From an uncultured Oscillospiraceae bacterium (GTDB taxonomy: Bacteria; Bacillota; Clostridia; Oscillospirales; Oscillospiraceae), in the NCBI GenBank assembly GCA_947629975.1, contig CANRFU010000005.1, positions 1 to 39,051 on the forward strand: DNA of 39,051 nucleotides. The letters are read 5' to 3'. A model generated the notes under the pieces. It saw only the letters and a program-made list of their open reading frames with translations, was not told where the DNA came from and ran no database searches. Below are positions 1 through 7,663 of this stretch, one piece after another. The first letter of the stretch is position 1, and the number at the start of each line of letters is the position of its first letter. The position numbers were made by a program, and so were the translations under genes.

Positions 1-37
1 AGGAGTTTTTTCACCTTTATCGGTATAACCTCTTTTC

Positions 38-67
38 AACCCCGCCACTATGGCGGGGTTTTCTTTT
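38..67 (+). terminator. Rho-independent terminator of a gene left of the window
   Basis: A perfect 10-bp stem (38-47 with 51-60, core CCCCGCC/GGCGGGG) with a 3-nt loop is followed by TTCTTTT on the plus strand. No plus-strand gene lies before it in the window, so it probably ends one that lies to the left and converges on tsf. Confidence 0.75.
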
Positions 68-71
68 GACA

Positions 72-104
72 AAAAAGGCCCCGGAACACCGTTCCGGGGC
101 CTTT
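72..104 (-). terminator. Rho-independent terminator of rpsB-tsf
   Basis: A perfect 14-bp stem (74-87 with 91-104, core GGCCCCGGAAC) with a 3-nt loop. On the minus strand it ends in a T-run (complement of the A-run at 71-76). It begins 15 nt after the tsf stop codon and closes the rpsB-tsf unit. Confidence 0.9.
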
Positions 105-118
105 GCCGTATGTGTCGG

Positions 119-1042
119 TCAGTTGCCGGTCTCCTTGAGCTGCTTGGCGATCTCCTCGGCCAGGTTCTCCTGCTTCTTCTCGATGCCCTCGCCCTTTTCA
201 AAGCGGACGGCGTCCAGGAGCTTCACGGAGCCGCCCAGAGCCTTGGCGGCGGAGTTCATATACTGCTCCACGGTCATGGTGTTGTCCTTCACGAACTCCT
301 GCTGGAGCAGGCAGTTCTCGGCGTAGAACTTGTTCAGCTTGCCGAGGACGATCTTCTCCTTGACCTGGGCGGGCTTGCTGGCCATCTTGGGGTCGTTGTC
401 CATCTGGACCAGCATGATCTTCTTCTCCTCGTCCAGCACGTCCTGGGTGACCTGGGACTTGTCCAGGAAGCGGGGATTCAGAGCGGCGATCTGCATGGCC
501 AGGTCCTTGCCGATGGCGGTGGCGTCGATGCCGCCGGAGACCTCCAGGTTGACCAGCACGCCGATCTTGCCGCCGGCGTGGACATAGGCCACGGAGGTGC
601 CGGCGTCGTAGAAAGCGAAGCGGCGGACGTGGATGTTCTCGCCGATGGTGAGGACCATCTCCTGCTGCTGCTGGGCCACGGTGAGGGTGCTGCCGGCGAA
701 GCCGCACTCCATGAGGGCGTCCAGGTCGGCGGGCTTGTTCACGATGATGGTGGCGGCCACGCCCTTGACGAAGTCCACGAACTTCTCGTTGCGGGAGACG
801 AAGTCGGTCTCGGAGTTGACCTCCACCACCACGCCCACGCCGTCCTCGACCACGGCGTAAGCCATGCCCTCGGCGGCGATGCGGCCGGCCTTCTTCACAG
901 AGGCGGCCAGGCCCTTCTCACGCAGCCACTCAACGGCCTTGTCCATATCTCCCTCGGAAGCGGCCAGGGCCTTCTTGCAGTCCATCATGCCGCAGCCGGT
1001 CTTCTCACGCAGGGTCTTGACATCCTGTGCAGTAATAGCCAT
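119..1042 (-). CDS. tsf: Translation elongation factor Ts
   Basis: EF-Ts is the cytoplasmic nucleotide-exchange factor that recycles EF-Tu-GDP to EF-Tu-GTP during translation. The 307-residue product has the expected length. It begins with the UBA-like N-terminal domain (MAITAQDVKTLREKTGCGMMDCKKAL), which carries the family signature, and continues with the TDFVSRNEKF motif of the EF-Tu-binding core at about residue 78-87. The start is supported by GGAGGT 8 nt upstream on the minus strand. The gene lies 44 nt downstream of rpsB in the usual bacterial rpsB-tsf order, and a strong terminator follows it. I see nothing unusual in the protein. Confidence 0.98.
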   Translation of the reverse strand: MAITAQDVKTLREKTGCGMMDCKKALAASEGDMDKAVEWLREKGLAASVKKAGRIAAEGMAYAVVEDGVGVVVEVNSETDFVSRNEKFVDFVKGVAATIIVNKPADLDALMECGFAGSTLTVAQQQQEMVLTIGENIHVRRFAFYDAGTSVAYVHAGGKIGVLVNLEVSGGIDATAIGKDLAMQIAALNPRFLDKSQVTQDVLDEEKKIMLVQMDNDPKMASKPAQVKEKIVLGKLNKFYAENCLLQQEFVKDNTMTVEQYMNSAAKALGGSVKLLDAVRFEKGEGIEKKQENLAEEIAKQLKETGN

Positions 1043-1086
1043 ATATCGTTACCTCCAAATAGTCAGATGTGAAAGGGGAGAGGCCC

Positions 1087-1824
1087 TTATTCGGCGGCCT
1101 CGGCCTCAGCCCCGGGAGCGGCCTCTCCGGCGGGGGCGTCCACGCCCTGACGGCCCTCCTGCACGGCGTTGGCGATGACGGAGGAGATCAGCTTGATGGC
1201 GCGGATGGCGTCGTCATTGCCGGGGATGACGTAGTCGATCTCGTCGGGGTCGCAGTTGGTATCCACGATGGCCACGATGGGGATGTTCAGCTTGCGGGCC
1301 TCGTTGATGGCGTTGCGCTCCTTGCGGGGATCGACGACGAACAGCGCGCCGGGGAGCTTCTTCATCTCGACCACGCCGCCCAGGTACTTCTCCAGCTTGG
1401 AGATCTCGCCCATCAGCTTCATGACTTCCTTCTTGGGGAGCATGTCAAAGGTGCCGTCCTCCTGCATCTTCTTCAACTGGTTCAGACGGTCCACGCGGGT
1501 GCGCATGGTCTTGAAGTTGGTCATCATGCCGCCCAGCCACCGGGCGTTGACAAAGTACATGCCGCAGCGGGTGGCCTCTTCCCTGATGGCGTCCTGGGCC
1601 TGCTTCTTGGTGCCCACGAACAGGACGGACTGACCGCCCGCCGCCAGTTCCTTCACGAAGGAGTAGGCCTCCTCCAGCTTCTTCACGGTCTTCTGCAGGT
1701 CGATGATATAGATGCCGTTCCGCTCCGTGTAGATGTAAGCGGCCATCTTGGGGTTCCACCTGCGGGTCTGGTGGCCGAAGTGTACGCCGGCCTCCAGCAG
1801 CTGCTTCATAGATACGACTGCCAT
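1087..1824 (-). CDS. rpsB: 30S ribosomal protein S2
   Basis: S2 is a small-subunit protein that binds late in 30S assembly. The 245-residue product opens [19 protein letters not shown], the classic S2 N-terminal signature, and holds the FVGTKKQAQ and [18 protein letters not shown] segments seen in all S2 proteins. The open frame continues upstream to 2067, but the methionine at 1824 is the start: AGGAGG stands 10 nt before it and homology begins there. The last ~20 residues are Ala/Glu rich and acidic, a common variable tail. A sigma-A promoter lies about 110 nt upstream, and tsf follows in the same operon. Confidence 0.98.
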   Translation of the reverse strand: MAVVSMKQLLEAGVHFGHQTRRWNPKMAAYIYTERNGIYIIDLQKTVKKLEEAYSFVKELAAGGQSVLFVGTKKQAQDAIREEATRCGMYFVNARWLGGMMTNFKTMRTRVDRLNQLKKMQEDGTFDMLPKKEVMKLMGEISKLEKYLGGVVEMKKLPGALFVVDPRKERNAINEARKLNIPIVAIVDTNCDPDEIDYVIPGNDDAIRAIKLISSVIANAVQEGRQGVDAPAGEAAPGAEAEAAE

Positions 1825-1936
1825 GTTTTGTTTTCCTCCTGTTTTTTTGTTGTTACCTCCGGGAGCCTCATTCCCCCAGCCCATTCCCATGGGGAACACC
1901 GGGCGGGAAGTCCGCCCCCGTGCGGAATACCGAACC

Positions 1937-1965
1937 ATTCTACCACGGCGGATCCGGGAACGCAA
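1937..1965 (-). promoter_or_regulatory. Sigma-A promoter of rpsB-tsf
   Basis: Read on the minus strand: -35 TTGCGT (1960-1965), 17-bp spacer, -10 TAGAAT (1937-1942). It sits downstream of the terminator at 2001-2030. The resulting leader of about 100 nt contains two short inverted repeats (GGGCGG/CCGCCC and TTCCC/GGGAA) that could host autogenous control by S2; that last point is inference. Confidence 0.75.
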
Positions 1966-2000
1966 GAGTTTTTTCGGGTTTTTATCATAAATTTTCCCTA

Positions 2001-2030
2001 AAAAAACGGGAGGGCCAAAGGCCCTCCCGT
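2001..2030 (-). terminator. Rho-independent terminator after the 6S-like RNA
   Basis: A perfect 11-bp stem (2006-2016 with 2020-2030, core CGGGAGGGCC) with an AAA loop. On the minus strand it is followed by a run of T. It separates the structured RNA at 2036-2187 from the rpsB promoter, so it ends a transcript that codes for no protein in its last 220 nt. Confidence 0.88.
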
Positions 2031-2035
2031 GTACC

Positions 2036-2187
2036 GGCACCCCCCGCCATGGCCGTGCCGCCCTCATTAAAAACCTGCACGTTCCATGCAGGTGGGTCGC
2101 CTCCGTTGGCCTTTACCGCTTCCAACTTCCGGAGTCCCCCGAAGGGGGCCGGGAGGCCTGCGAACCAGTCTCCGAGGGGGCGTCCCT
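2036..2187 (-). ncRNA. ssrS: Structured RNA, probably 6S RNA (RNA polymerase regulator)
   Basis: This fills most of the 430-nt gap between rpsB and the DUF1292 gene. On the minus strand the two ends pair in a ~10-bp closing stem (GGACGCCCCCU near 2187 with GGGGGGUGCC near 2036, one bulge). Inside, GUUCGC near the 5' end faces GGCGGCAC near the 3' end. The same GUUCGC/GCGGCA pairing occurs in E. coli 6S RNA. The 3' half has a hairpin ACCUGCA/UGCAGGU, and a GCCUCC/GGAGGC helix closes the distal domain. A terminator follows directly. The length (~152 nt) and general architecture suit 6S, which binds sigma-70/A holoenzyme. I recognised it from memory of E. coli 6S, not by a covariance search. A clear promoter was not found. 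Confidence 0.6.
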
Positions 2188-2199
2188 TATTAAAAATGT

Positions 2200-2237
2200 G
2201 GGTTTTAACAAAGGCGAAGTTCACGTAGTTAAAACCC
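2200..2237. repeat. 10-bp inverted repeat between DUF1292 gene and 6S-like RNA
   Basis: GGGTTTTAAC at 2200-2209 and its exact complement GTTAAAACCC at 2228-2237 are separated by 18 nt. On the minus strand the second arm is followed by ACATTTTTAAT. It could be a weak terminator for the DUF1292 gene, or an operator just upstream of the 6S-like RNA. Confidence 0.5.
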
Positions 2238-2254
2238 GGCAGGGGGGAGATGGC

Positions 2255-2539
2255 TCACTCTTCCTCGTCTTCCTCCGCGAACAGGTCCTCCATAAAGCGG
2301 TCGTAGACCTCATTCAGCTCGTTTTCGTCGTCGATGTCGGCCAGCAGCTCCTCGCCGTCCTGCTCGATCACCTGTAACAGGATCAGGCCGAAGTCCTCGT
2401 CGTCCTCGTCCATGTCGGCGGGGACGAAGGCCATATACTCCTTGCCCTTGTGCTCCAGTGTGCCCAGGTGCTCCAGCTCGAATTCATTGCCCTCGTCGTC
2501 GGTGACGGTGACAAAGTCGGGACCGTACTCCTCGCTCAT
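2255..2539 (-). CDS. DUF1292 family acidic protein
   Basis: A small, very acidic protein (94 residues) with the DUF1292 pattern: a short beta-rich core (FVTVTDDEGNEFELEHLGTLEHKGKEYMAF), a segment ending ILLQVIEQDGEE, and an acidic tail ending DLFAEEDEEE. The function of DUF1292 is unknown; in many Firmicutes it sits near yrzL and ruvX, which are not here. The methionine at 2539 is chosen over the one at 2545 because AGGAGG stands 7 nt before it and only 1 nt before the other. It is monocistronic, with its own divergent promoter facing the PBP gene. Confidence 0.85.
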   Translation of the reverse strand: MSEEYGPDFVTVTDDEGNEFELEHLGTLEHKGKEYMAFVPADMDEDDEDFGLILLQVIEQDGEELLADIDDENELNEVYDRFMEDLFAEEDEEE

Positions 2540-2570
2540 GGTCATGCCTCCTCTTGTTGGGGTCGACTCT

Positions 2571-2599
2571 ATTGTAACCGCTGCCGGAGAAAAAAGCAA
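2571..2599 (-). promoter_or_regulatory. Promoter of the DUF1292 gene
   Basis: On the minus strand: -35 TTGCTT (2594-2599), 17-bp spacer, -10 TACAAT (2571-2576). It lies about 30 nt upstream of the start codon. Confidence 0.7.
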
Positions 2600-2680
2600 G
2601 AGGGAACCGCGGGAAAATCCTCCCGGCGGGTCTGACCGGGCCGCGTAAGGAATTCTTAAGATTTTGCCCCGGGGTTGGGG

Positions 2681-2709
2681 TGGACAAATGGGTTTTGATG
2701 TGATATAAT
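2681..2709 (+). promoter_or_regulatory. Extended -10 promoter of the PBP gene
   Basis: -35 TGGACA (2681-2686), 17-bp spacer, -10 TATAAT (2704-2709) preceded by TG at 2701-2702, giving an extended -10. The expected transcript has a ~95-nt leader before the GGAGG-led start at 2814. It is divergent from the DUF1292 promoter. Confidence 0.8.
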
Positions 2710-2813
2710 CCACAACATATTGGGCTGGTATGTCCTTTTCAGCCCGGAGAGGGAAGATACGCGCCGCGTGAGAAACGGCGGGAACCATATACCCATTTAC
2801 GGAGGAACCCACT

Positions 2814-5774
2814 ATGGCAGAACAATACCGAACCAGATACTCCGGCGACGGAAGCTGGGACCGGCAGGGCGGGTCCGGGGGCCAGCCCCGCCGCCGGAGC
2901 TACCGGGAAAAGCGCCCCATCACCCGGCCCGTCTGGATCACCGTCCTGATCCGGATCATCCAGGTGCTGGGCACCCTGGTGCTGGTGGGCGCGGTTACCG
3001 GCATCTTCATGGTCATCTACGCCGCCGTCTACGTCAGGACCTCCATCATGCCCCGGGCGGAGATCGACTTCTCCGTCTACACCATGGACGAGAACTCGGT
3101 GATGTACTACATCGACCCGGACACCGGGGCGGAGGTGGAGTGGCTCACCCTCCACGGCAGCGAGCGGCGCGAGTACGTGAAGTACGAGCAGATCCCGGAA
3201 AACCTGATCAACGCCTTCGTGGCCATCGAGGACAAGCGGTTCTGGGACCACCACGGGGTGGACTGGTACCGCACCGCCGGCGCCTTCCTGAATATGTTCC
3301 TGTCCATGCGGGACAACTTCGGCGCGTCCACCATCACCCAGCAGACCATCAAGAACGTCACCCACTACGACGACGTCACCGTCACCCGCAAGATCCTGGA
3401 GATCTTCACCGCCCTGGAGACGGAGAAGAAGTATAAAAAGGAAGACATCCTGGAGCTGTATATGAACGTCATCCCCCTGGGCTGCGGGTGCTACGGGGTC
3501 CAGGCCGCCTCCCAGTACTACTTCGGCAAGGACGTGTCCGAGCTGGACCTGGCCGAGTGCGCAAGCCTTGCCGGCATCACCAACGGCCCGTCCCTGTACA
3601 GCCCCTACGGGATCGTCCACACCACCCGGTACAAGTGTTTGGACTGCGGTACCTACAACAACGACCCCGAGGCCGAGTGCGACGGCTGCGGCGCCATCCA
3701 CTACGGCCCCGCCGAGACCTGGGACAACCGCCGGTGGAACAAGGCCCGGCAGCAGACCATCCTGCGGGAGATGCTCAACAAGGACGACGGGGAGACCGGG
3801 GAGGGGGAGCCCTCCCTGCTGAACAAGATCCGGACCTGGATCTTCGGAGAGGAGAAGGAGTACCACTATATCACCCAGGAGGAGTACGACCAGGCGGTTG
3901 CCGAGACGCTGGTGTTCACCCGGGACGATCCCAACGCGGGGGACCCCGACGACGGCGATCCCGACGACGGCGATCCCGATGACAGCGCCGACGTCTCCTA
4001 CCTCTACAACTGGTATCAGGAGCAGGCCATCAGCGAGGCCATCGACCTGGTGGTGCAGAGCGGGCTGGACCGGAAGGTAGCCAGCCACATGGTGTACAGC
4101 GGCGGGCTGAAGATCTACACCGCCTACAATCCCAAGGTCCAGGCCGTGGTGGACCAGGTGTACGACGACCCGTATGAGGTGGACTACACCTCCCCCAGCA
4201 CCGGGCAGAAGCTCCAGTCCAACATCACCATCGTGGACAACTCCACCGGCTATGTGGTGGCCATGGGCACCACCTTCCCCAAGACCACCAACCGGGGCTG
4301 GAACTACCCGGTGGACACCGTGAAGCAGCCCGGCTCCTCCATCAAGCCCCTGTCGGTGTACGGCCCCGGGTTCGAGATGGGCCTCATCAACCCCGGCAGC
4401 CCCATCGACGACAGCCAGACCATGACCGTGAACGGCAGGGCGTGGCCCCACAACGCGGACGACAGATACCTGGGGCTGACCAGCGTATACGCGGCCGTGG
4501 TCCGCTCGTCCAACGCCGTGGCGGCGCACACCCTGGAGCGGGTGACCCCCCAGGAGTCCTACAAATTCATGACCGAGCGGTTCAAGTTCACCTCCCTGGT
4601 GGAGGATGACATCTCCTGGTCGCCCCTGGCCACCGGCGGCCTCAGCCACGGCGTGTCCACCTTTGAGATGGCGGCGGCCTACGCCGCCTACGCCCGGAAC
4701 GGCTCCTTCGTCTCCGCCCGGACGGTGACCCGCATCGACAAGAACGACGGCTCCACCCTGGTGGACAATGACCCCCACGGCGGCGAGACCATCCTGAAGG
4801 AGTCCACCGTCTACTATATGGATCACTGTATGCGGGCCGTGGTCAACGGCGGTGCGCCCGGGGCCACCGGCACCAGCGCCCGTGTGCCCGGCCAGACCGT
4901 GTCCGGTAAGACCGGTACCACCAACGACGACACCGACCTCTGGTTCTGCGGCTACACTCATTACTACACCGCCGCCGTCTGGACCGGCTTCGACAGCAGG
5001 GAGACCATCCCGAATACCATCACCTACCGCCGCTATCCCGCCCAGGTGCTGTTCCGCAAGGTGATGGCCCAGCTGTGCGACGGCCTGCCCGACCAGCCTC
5101 TGCCCGAGCCGGAGGGCCTGCGCAGCTACTCCCTCTGCGCCGACTGCGGCCTCCTGGCCGGCTCCAACTGCCAGGCCGATCCCAGAGGCAACCGGGTGAA
5201 CACCGTCAAACTCCTCCCGGAGGACGCCCCCACCGAGAGATGTCAGTGCCACGTGTCCATGGAGGTGTGCATCGGCGGGACCGTTCACACGGGCGAAGAG
5301 GCGGCGGAGGGGGCCGAGACCGGGGACGCCGCCGAAACCGGCTACTACACCCCCACCCCCTACTGTCCGGCGGAGACCCGCCGCACGGTGTGCCTGGTGG
5401 ACTTTGAGCGGGAGCTGGCCCCCGGCGCGGTCAAGCCAGAGGACCAGCAATACCTGCTGTCCAATTTCAAGATGACCACCTGTCCCGTGCACGATGAGAA
5501 TTGGAGCCCGGAGCCCTCCGAGACGCCCAGCGACGAACCCACCGATGAGCCCTCGGAGCCGCCCACCGGCGAGCCCACCGAGCCGCCGGAGACCGATCCG
5601 CCCGCGCCGCCCACCGTTCCGCCGCCCACCGTTCCGCCGGCCACTGAGCCGCCGGAGACCGATCCGCCCGCTCCGCCTACCGATCCGCCGGCCACCGAGC
5701 CGCCGCCCCCGCCCACTGAGCCGCCGGCCACCGATCCGCCGCCCGTGGACTCCGGGCCGGAAGGCGGAGGTTAG
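2814..5774 (+). CDS. Class A penicillin-binding protein (glycosyltransferase/transpeptidase) with Cys4 insertion
   Basis: A bifunctional peptidoglycan synthase of 986 residues, anchored by one membrane helix (about 41-74) with its bulk outside the cell. The GT51 glycosyltransferase domain spans about 85-265; its catalytic Glu is E139 in AIEDKRFWDHHG, followed by GASTITQQ. The transpeptidase domain spans about 430-755, with SxxK at S508-K511, SxN at 565-567 and KTG at 699-701. Between them (275-292) is an insertion with two CxxC pairs (C275, C278, C289, C292) and, at about 377-390, a Gly-Asp-Pro-Asp repeat. A second Cys-rich segment lies at 775-820 (CADCG, CQCH). The last ~90 residues are a Pro/Thr/Glu repeat tail that may thread the wall. 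GGAGG precedes the start. It stands alone, with its own promoter and terminator. Confidence 0.95.
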   Translation: MAEQYRTRYSGDGSWDRQGGSGGQPRRRSYREKRPITRPVWITVLIRIIQVLGTLVLVGAVTGIFMVIYAAVYVRTSIMPRAEIDFSVYTMDENSVMYYIDPDTGAEVEWLTLHGSERREYVKYEQIPENLINAFVAIEDKRFWDHHGVDWYRTAGAFLNMFLSMRDNFGASTITQQTIKNVTHYDDVTVTRKILEIFTALETEKKYKKEDILELYMNVIPLGCGCYGVQAASQYYFGKDVSELDLAECASLAGITNGPSLYSPYGIVHTTRYKCLDCGTYNNDPEAECDGCGAIHYGPAETWDNRRWNKARQQTILREMLNKDDGETGEGEPSLLNKIRTWIFGEEKEYHYITQEEYDQAVAETLVFTRDDPNAGDPDDGDPDDGDPDDSADVSYLYNWYQEQAISEAIDLVVQSGLDRKVASHMVYSGGLKIYTAYNPKVQAVVDQVYDDPYEVDYTSPSTGQKLQSNITIVDNSTGYVVAMGTTFPKTTNRGWNYPVDTVKQPGSSIKPLSVYGPGFEMGLINPGSPIDDSQTMTVNGRAWPHNADDRYLGLTSVYAAVVRSSNAVAAHTLERVTPQESYKFMTERFKFTSLVEDDISWSPLATGGLSHGVSTFEMAAAYAAYARNGSFVSARTVTRIDKNDGSTLVDNDPHGGETILKESTVYYMDHCMRAVVNGGAPGATGTSARVPGQTVSGKTGTTNDDTDLWFCGYTHYYTAAVWTGFDSRETIPNTITYRRYPAQVLFRKVMAQLCDGLPDQPLPEPEGLRSYSLCADCGLLAGSNCQADPRGNRVNTVKLLPEDAPTERCQCHVSMEVCIGGTVHTGEEAAEGAETGDAAETGYYTPTPYCPAETRRTVCLVDFERELAPGAVKPEDQQYLLSNFKMTTCPVHDENWSPEPSETPSDEPTDEPSEPPTGEPTEPPETDPPAPPTVPPPTVPPATEPPETDPPAPPTDPPATEPPPPPTEPPATDPPPVDSGPEGGG

Positions 5775-5782
5775 CCTGTCCC

Positions 5783-5818
5783 AAAGGACCGCCTGGATTA
5801 TCCAGGCGGTCCTTTTGC
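5783..5818 (+). terminator. Rho-independent terminator of the PBP gene
   Basis: A perfect 15-bp stem (5783-5797 with 5801-5815, core GGACCGCCTGGA) with a TTA loop; its 3' arm ends in a run of four T. It starts 9 nt after the stop codon. Confidence 0.85.
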
Positions 5819-5884
5819 GCCATTGTGACCAAGAAAACGGGACCCGTTCCCAAAGGTTTGGTCAAAATATGGGGGAGGTTGGAA

Positions 5885-5913
5885 TTGCGCTCTGTCCACG
5901 GCTGTGATACAAT
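5885..5913 (+). promoter_or_regulatory. Promoter of the ACT-hom unit
   Basis: -35 TTGCGC (5885-5890), 17-bp spacer, -10 TACAAT (5908-5913) with TG one base upstream (extended -10). The start codon of the ACT gene is 55 nt further on; the repeated 15-nt motif lies in this leader. Confidence 0.72.
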
Positions 5914-5937
5914 GGTGCGTGCTGAACGGGCAGTTCG

Positions 5938-5952
5938 GCATAAACTGGATGG
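5938..5952 (+). repeat. 15-nt motif GCATAAACTGGATGG, copy 1
   Basis: An exact 15-nt match to 7664-7678. The similarity extends to TTCnGCATAAACTGGATGG followed by a CGG-rich stretch. This copy lies in the leader of the ACT-hom unit. No inverted symmetry is visible. Its role is unknown. Confidence 0.8.
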
Positions 5953-5967
5953 CGGGGGGAGCGGGCT

Positions 5968-6414
5968 GTGGAGACGACCCAGAAGCCGAAGTATTTCATC
6001 GTGGAGTCCTCGGTGCTGCCGGAGATCTATCTGAAGGTAGCGGAGGCCAAGCGCCTGCTGGAGGCCGGGGAGGAGCGCACCGTCAACGGCGCGGCCCGGC
6101 GCACCGGCATCAGCCGCAGCGCCTTTTACAAGTACAAAGACGCCATCCGCCCGTTCCAGGACATGATGCGGGGGCGCATCGTCACCATCCAGGTGCTGCT
6201 GCGCAACGAGACCGGGGCCCTGTCCTCGGTGCTGAACCTGCTGGCGGACCGGGGGATCAACGTGCTGACCATCAACCAGTCCATCCCCGGCGGCGGCGCC
6301 GCCGCGGTGACCCTGGGGCTGGAGACCAGCGGCGTGGACGGCGAGCTGGAGGAGCTGCTGGCCGTCCTCCGGGAGGAGAAAGAGGTCATCCGCTGCGAGG
6401 TGCTGGCGGGCTGA
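5968..6414 (+). CDS. ACT domain protein, PheB-like (UPF0735 type)
   Basis: A 148-residue cytoplasmic protein. Residues about 1-70 look like a small helix-turn-helix (AARRTGISRSAFYKYKDAI at 43-61). Residues about 71-146 form an ACT domain (VTIQVLLRNETGALSSVLN, then INVLTINQSIP), the fold that binds amino acids as allosteric effectors. Proteins of this type are commonly found next to homoserine dehydrogenase genes, as here, 20 nt upstream of hom. The start is GTG at 5968 with a purine-rich GGGGGGA upstream. An amino-acid-responsive regulatory role is inferred from the ACT domain and the context; direct DNA binding is not shown. Confidence 0.85.
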   Translation: METTQKPKYFIVESSVLPEIYLKVAEAKRLLEAGEERTVNGAARRTGISRSAFYKYKDAIRPFQDMMRGRIVTIQVLLRNETGALSSVLNLLADRGINVLTINQSIPGGGAAAVTLGLETSGVDGELEELLAVLREEKEVIRCEVLAG

Positions 6415-6434
6415 CGACACAATGAGGTGAGAAC

Positions 6435-7646
6435 ATGGTAAATGTGGCGATATTGGGCTTCGGGACCGTCGGCTCCGGCGTGGCGGAGGTGCTCGCCGGA
6501 CACGAGGGCAGCATCGCCCGGAAGGCGGACGGCCTGATCCGGCTGAAATATATCCTGGACGTGCGGGACTTCCCGGACAACCCCTTCCGGGACTGCTTCG
6601 TGAAGGACTTCGCCGCCATTGAGGGCGACCCGGCCGTGGATATCGTGGTGGAGACCATCGGCGGGACCGGGGCGGCCCTGGACTTCACCCGGCGGGCGCT
6701 GGAGGCGGGCAAGAGCGTGGTCACCTCCAACAAGGAGCTGGTGGCCACCCACGGCTATGAGCTGACCCGGCTGGCGAAAGAGCGGGGCGTGTGCTATCTG
6801 TTCGAGGCCAGCGTGGGGGGCGGGATCCCCATCATCCGGCCCCTGAGCCAGTGCCTGGCCGCCAACGAGATCCTGGAGATCTACGGCATCCTGAACGGCA
6901 CAACCAATTACATCCTCACCCGGATGATCCGGGCGGGGCTGTCCTTCGATGCGGCGCTGAAGGAGGCCCAGGAGAAGGGCTACGCCGAGCGGGACCCCTC
7001 CGCCGACGTGGATGGGCACGACGCCTGCCGGAAGATTTGCATCCTGGCGGCCATCGCCTTCGGCCGGCACATCTACCCGGAGCAGGCGCCCACCGAGGGG
7101 ATCAGCGGCATCTCCCTGGCCGACGTGGACTACGCCGAAAGCGCGGGCAAAAAGATTAAGCTGCTGGGCCGGGCCATCCGCAGGGAGGACGGCCGGGTGT
7201 GCGTCTATGTGGCGCCCCACCTGGTGGACCACTCCGACCCCCTGGCCGGGGTGGAGGACGTGTTCAACGCCATCACCGTCCGGGGAGACTCCATCGGGGA
7301 CGTGATGTTCTACGGCCGCGGGGCGGGCAAACTGCCCACGGCCTCCGCCGTGGTGGCCGACGTGATGGACGTGGCCCGGAACCTGGGCCACCGGAAAGCC
7401 CTGTCCTGGGATGAGGGCGGCGAGGACGCGGTCTGCGGCGTGGAGGAGCTCAGGTCCCGCTGGTATGTGCGGGCCGCCGCCTCCGCCGACGAGCTGCGCA
7501 TCGCCCTGGGCGGCAAACTGCCGGCGGGCCGGGGCACCGGCTCGGGCGAGGCGGCCTGCCTCACCGACGAGGCCATGACCCGCGGGGAGCTGGACCGGAA
7601 GCTGGCCGGCATCGAGACCCTCTCCGTCATGCGGGTGCTGGACTGA
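6435..7646 (+). CDS. hom: Homoserine dehydrogenase
   Basis: Converts L-aspartate semialdehyde to L-homoserine with NAD(P)H, at the branch point to threonine and methionine. The 403-residue product has the Rossmann motif AILGFGTVGSG (5-15), the TSNKELVA segment around K100, GILNGTTNYILTRM (151-164) and GYAERDPSADVDGHDACRK (182-200), which holds the catalytic Asp/Lys region. Firmicute Hom enzymes are usually about 420-440 residues with a full C-terminal ACT domain. Here the last ~75 residues (from RSRWYVRAAAS) look like a shortened or decayed ACT domain. AGGTGAG precedes the start. It follows the separate ACT protein and precedes lysC by 84 nt. Confidence 0.96.
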   Translation: MVNVAILGFGTVGSGVAEVLAGHEGSIARKADGLIRLKYILDVRDFPDNPFRDCFVKDFAAIEGDPAVDIVVETIGGTGAALDFTRRALEAGKSVVTSNKELVATHGYELTRLAKERGVCYLFEASVGGGIPIIRPLSQCLAANEILEIYGILNGTTNYILTRMIRAGLSFDAALKEAQEKGYAERDPSADVDGHDACRKICILAAIAFGRHIYPEQAPTEGISGISLADVDYAESAGKKIKLLGRAIRREDGRVCVYVAPHLVDHSDPLAGVEDVFNAITVRGDSIGDVMFYGRGAGKLPTASAVVADVMDVARNLGHRKALSWDEGGEDAVCGVEELRSRWYVRAAASADELRIALGGKLPAGRGTGSGEAACLTDEAMTRGELDRKLAGIETLSVMRVLD

Positions 7647-7663
7647 CGGAGGGGACCTCTTCC

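Noticed and set aside
2739-5492. 917-residue minus-strand open frame opposite the PBP gene
   Set aside because: High GC makes antisense frames long. The translation is low-complexity His/Gly/Val/Leu without motifs, and the plus-strand gene is certain.
5939-5946. CATAAACT in the repeated motif as a sigma-E -10
   Set aside because: It is one mismatch from CATACAnT, but no ATA -35 stands 16-18 bp upstream in either copy.
5904-5965. Leader peptide containing INWM from the repeated motif
   Set aside because: Both copies could read as INWM followed by Gly, but neither has a start codon with a ribosome-binding site in that frame.
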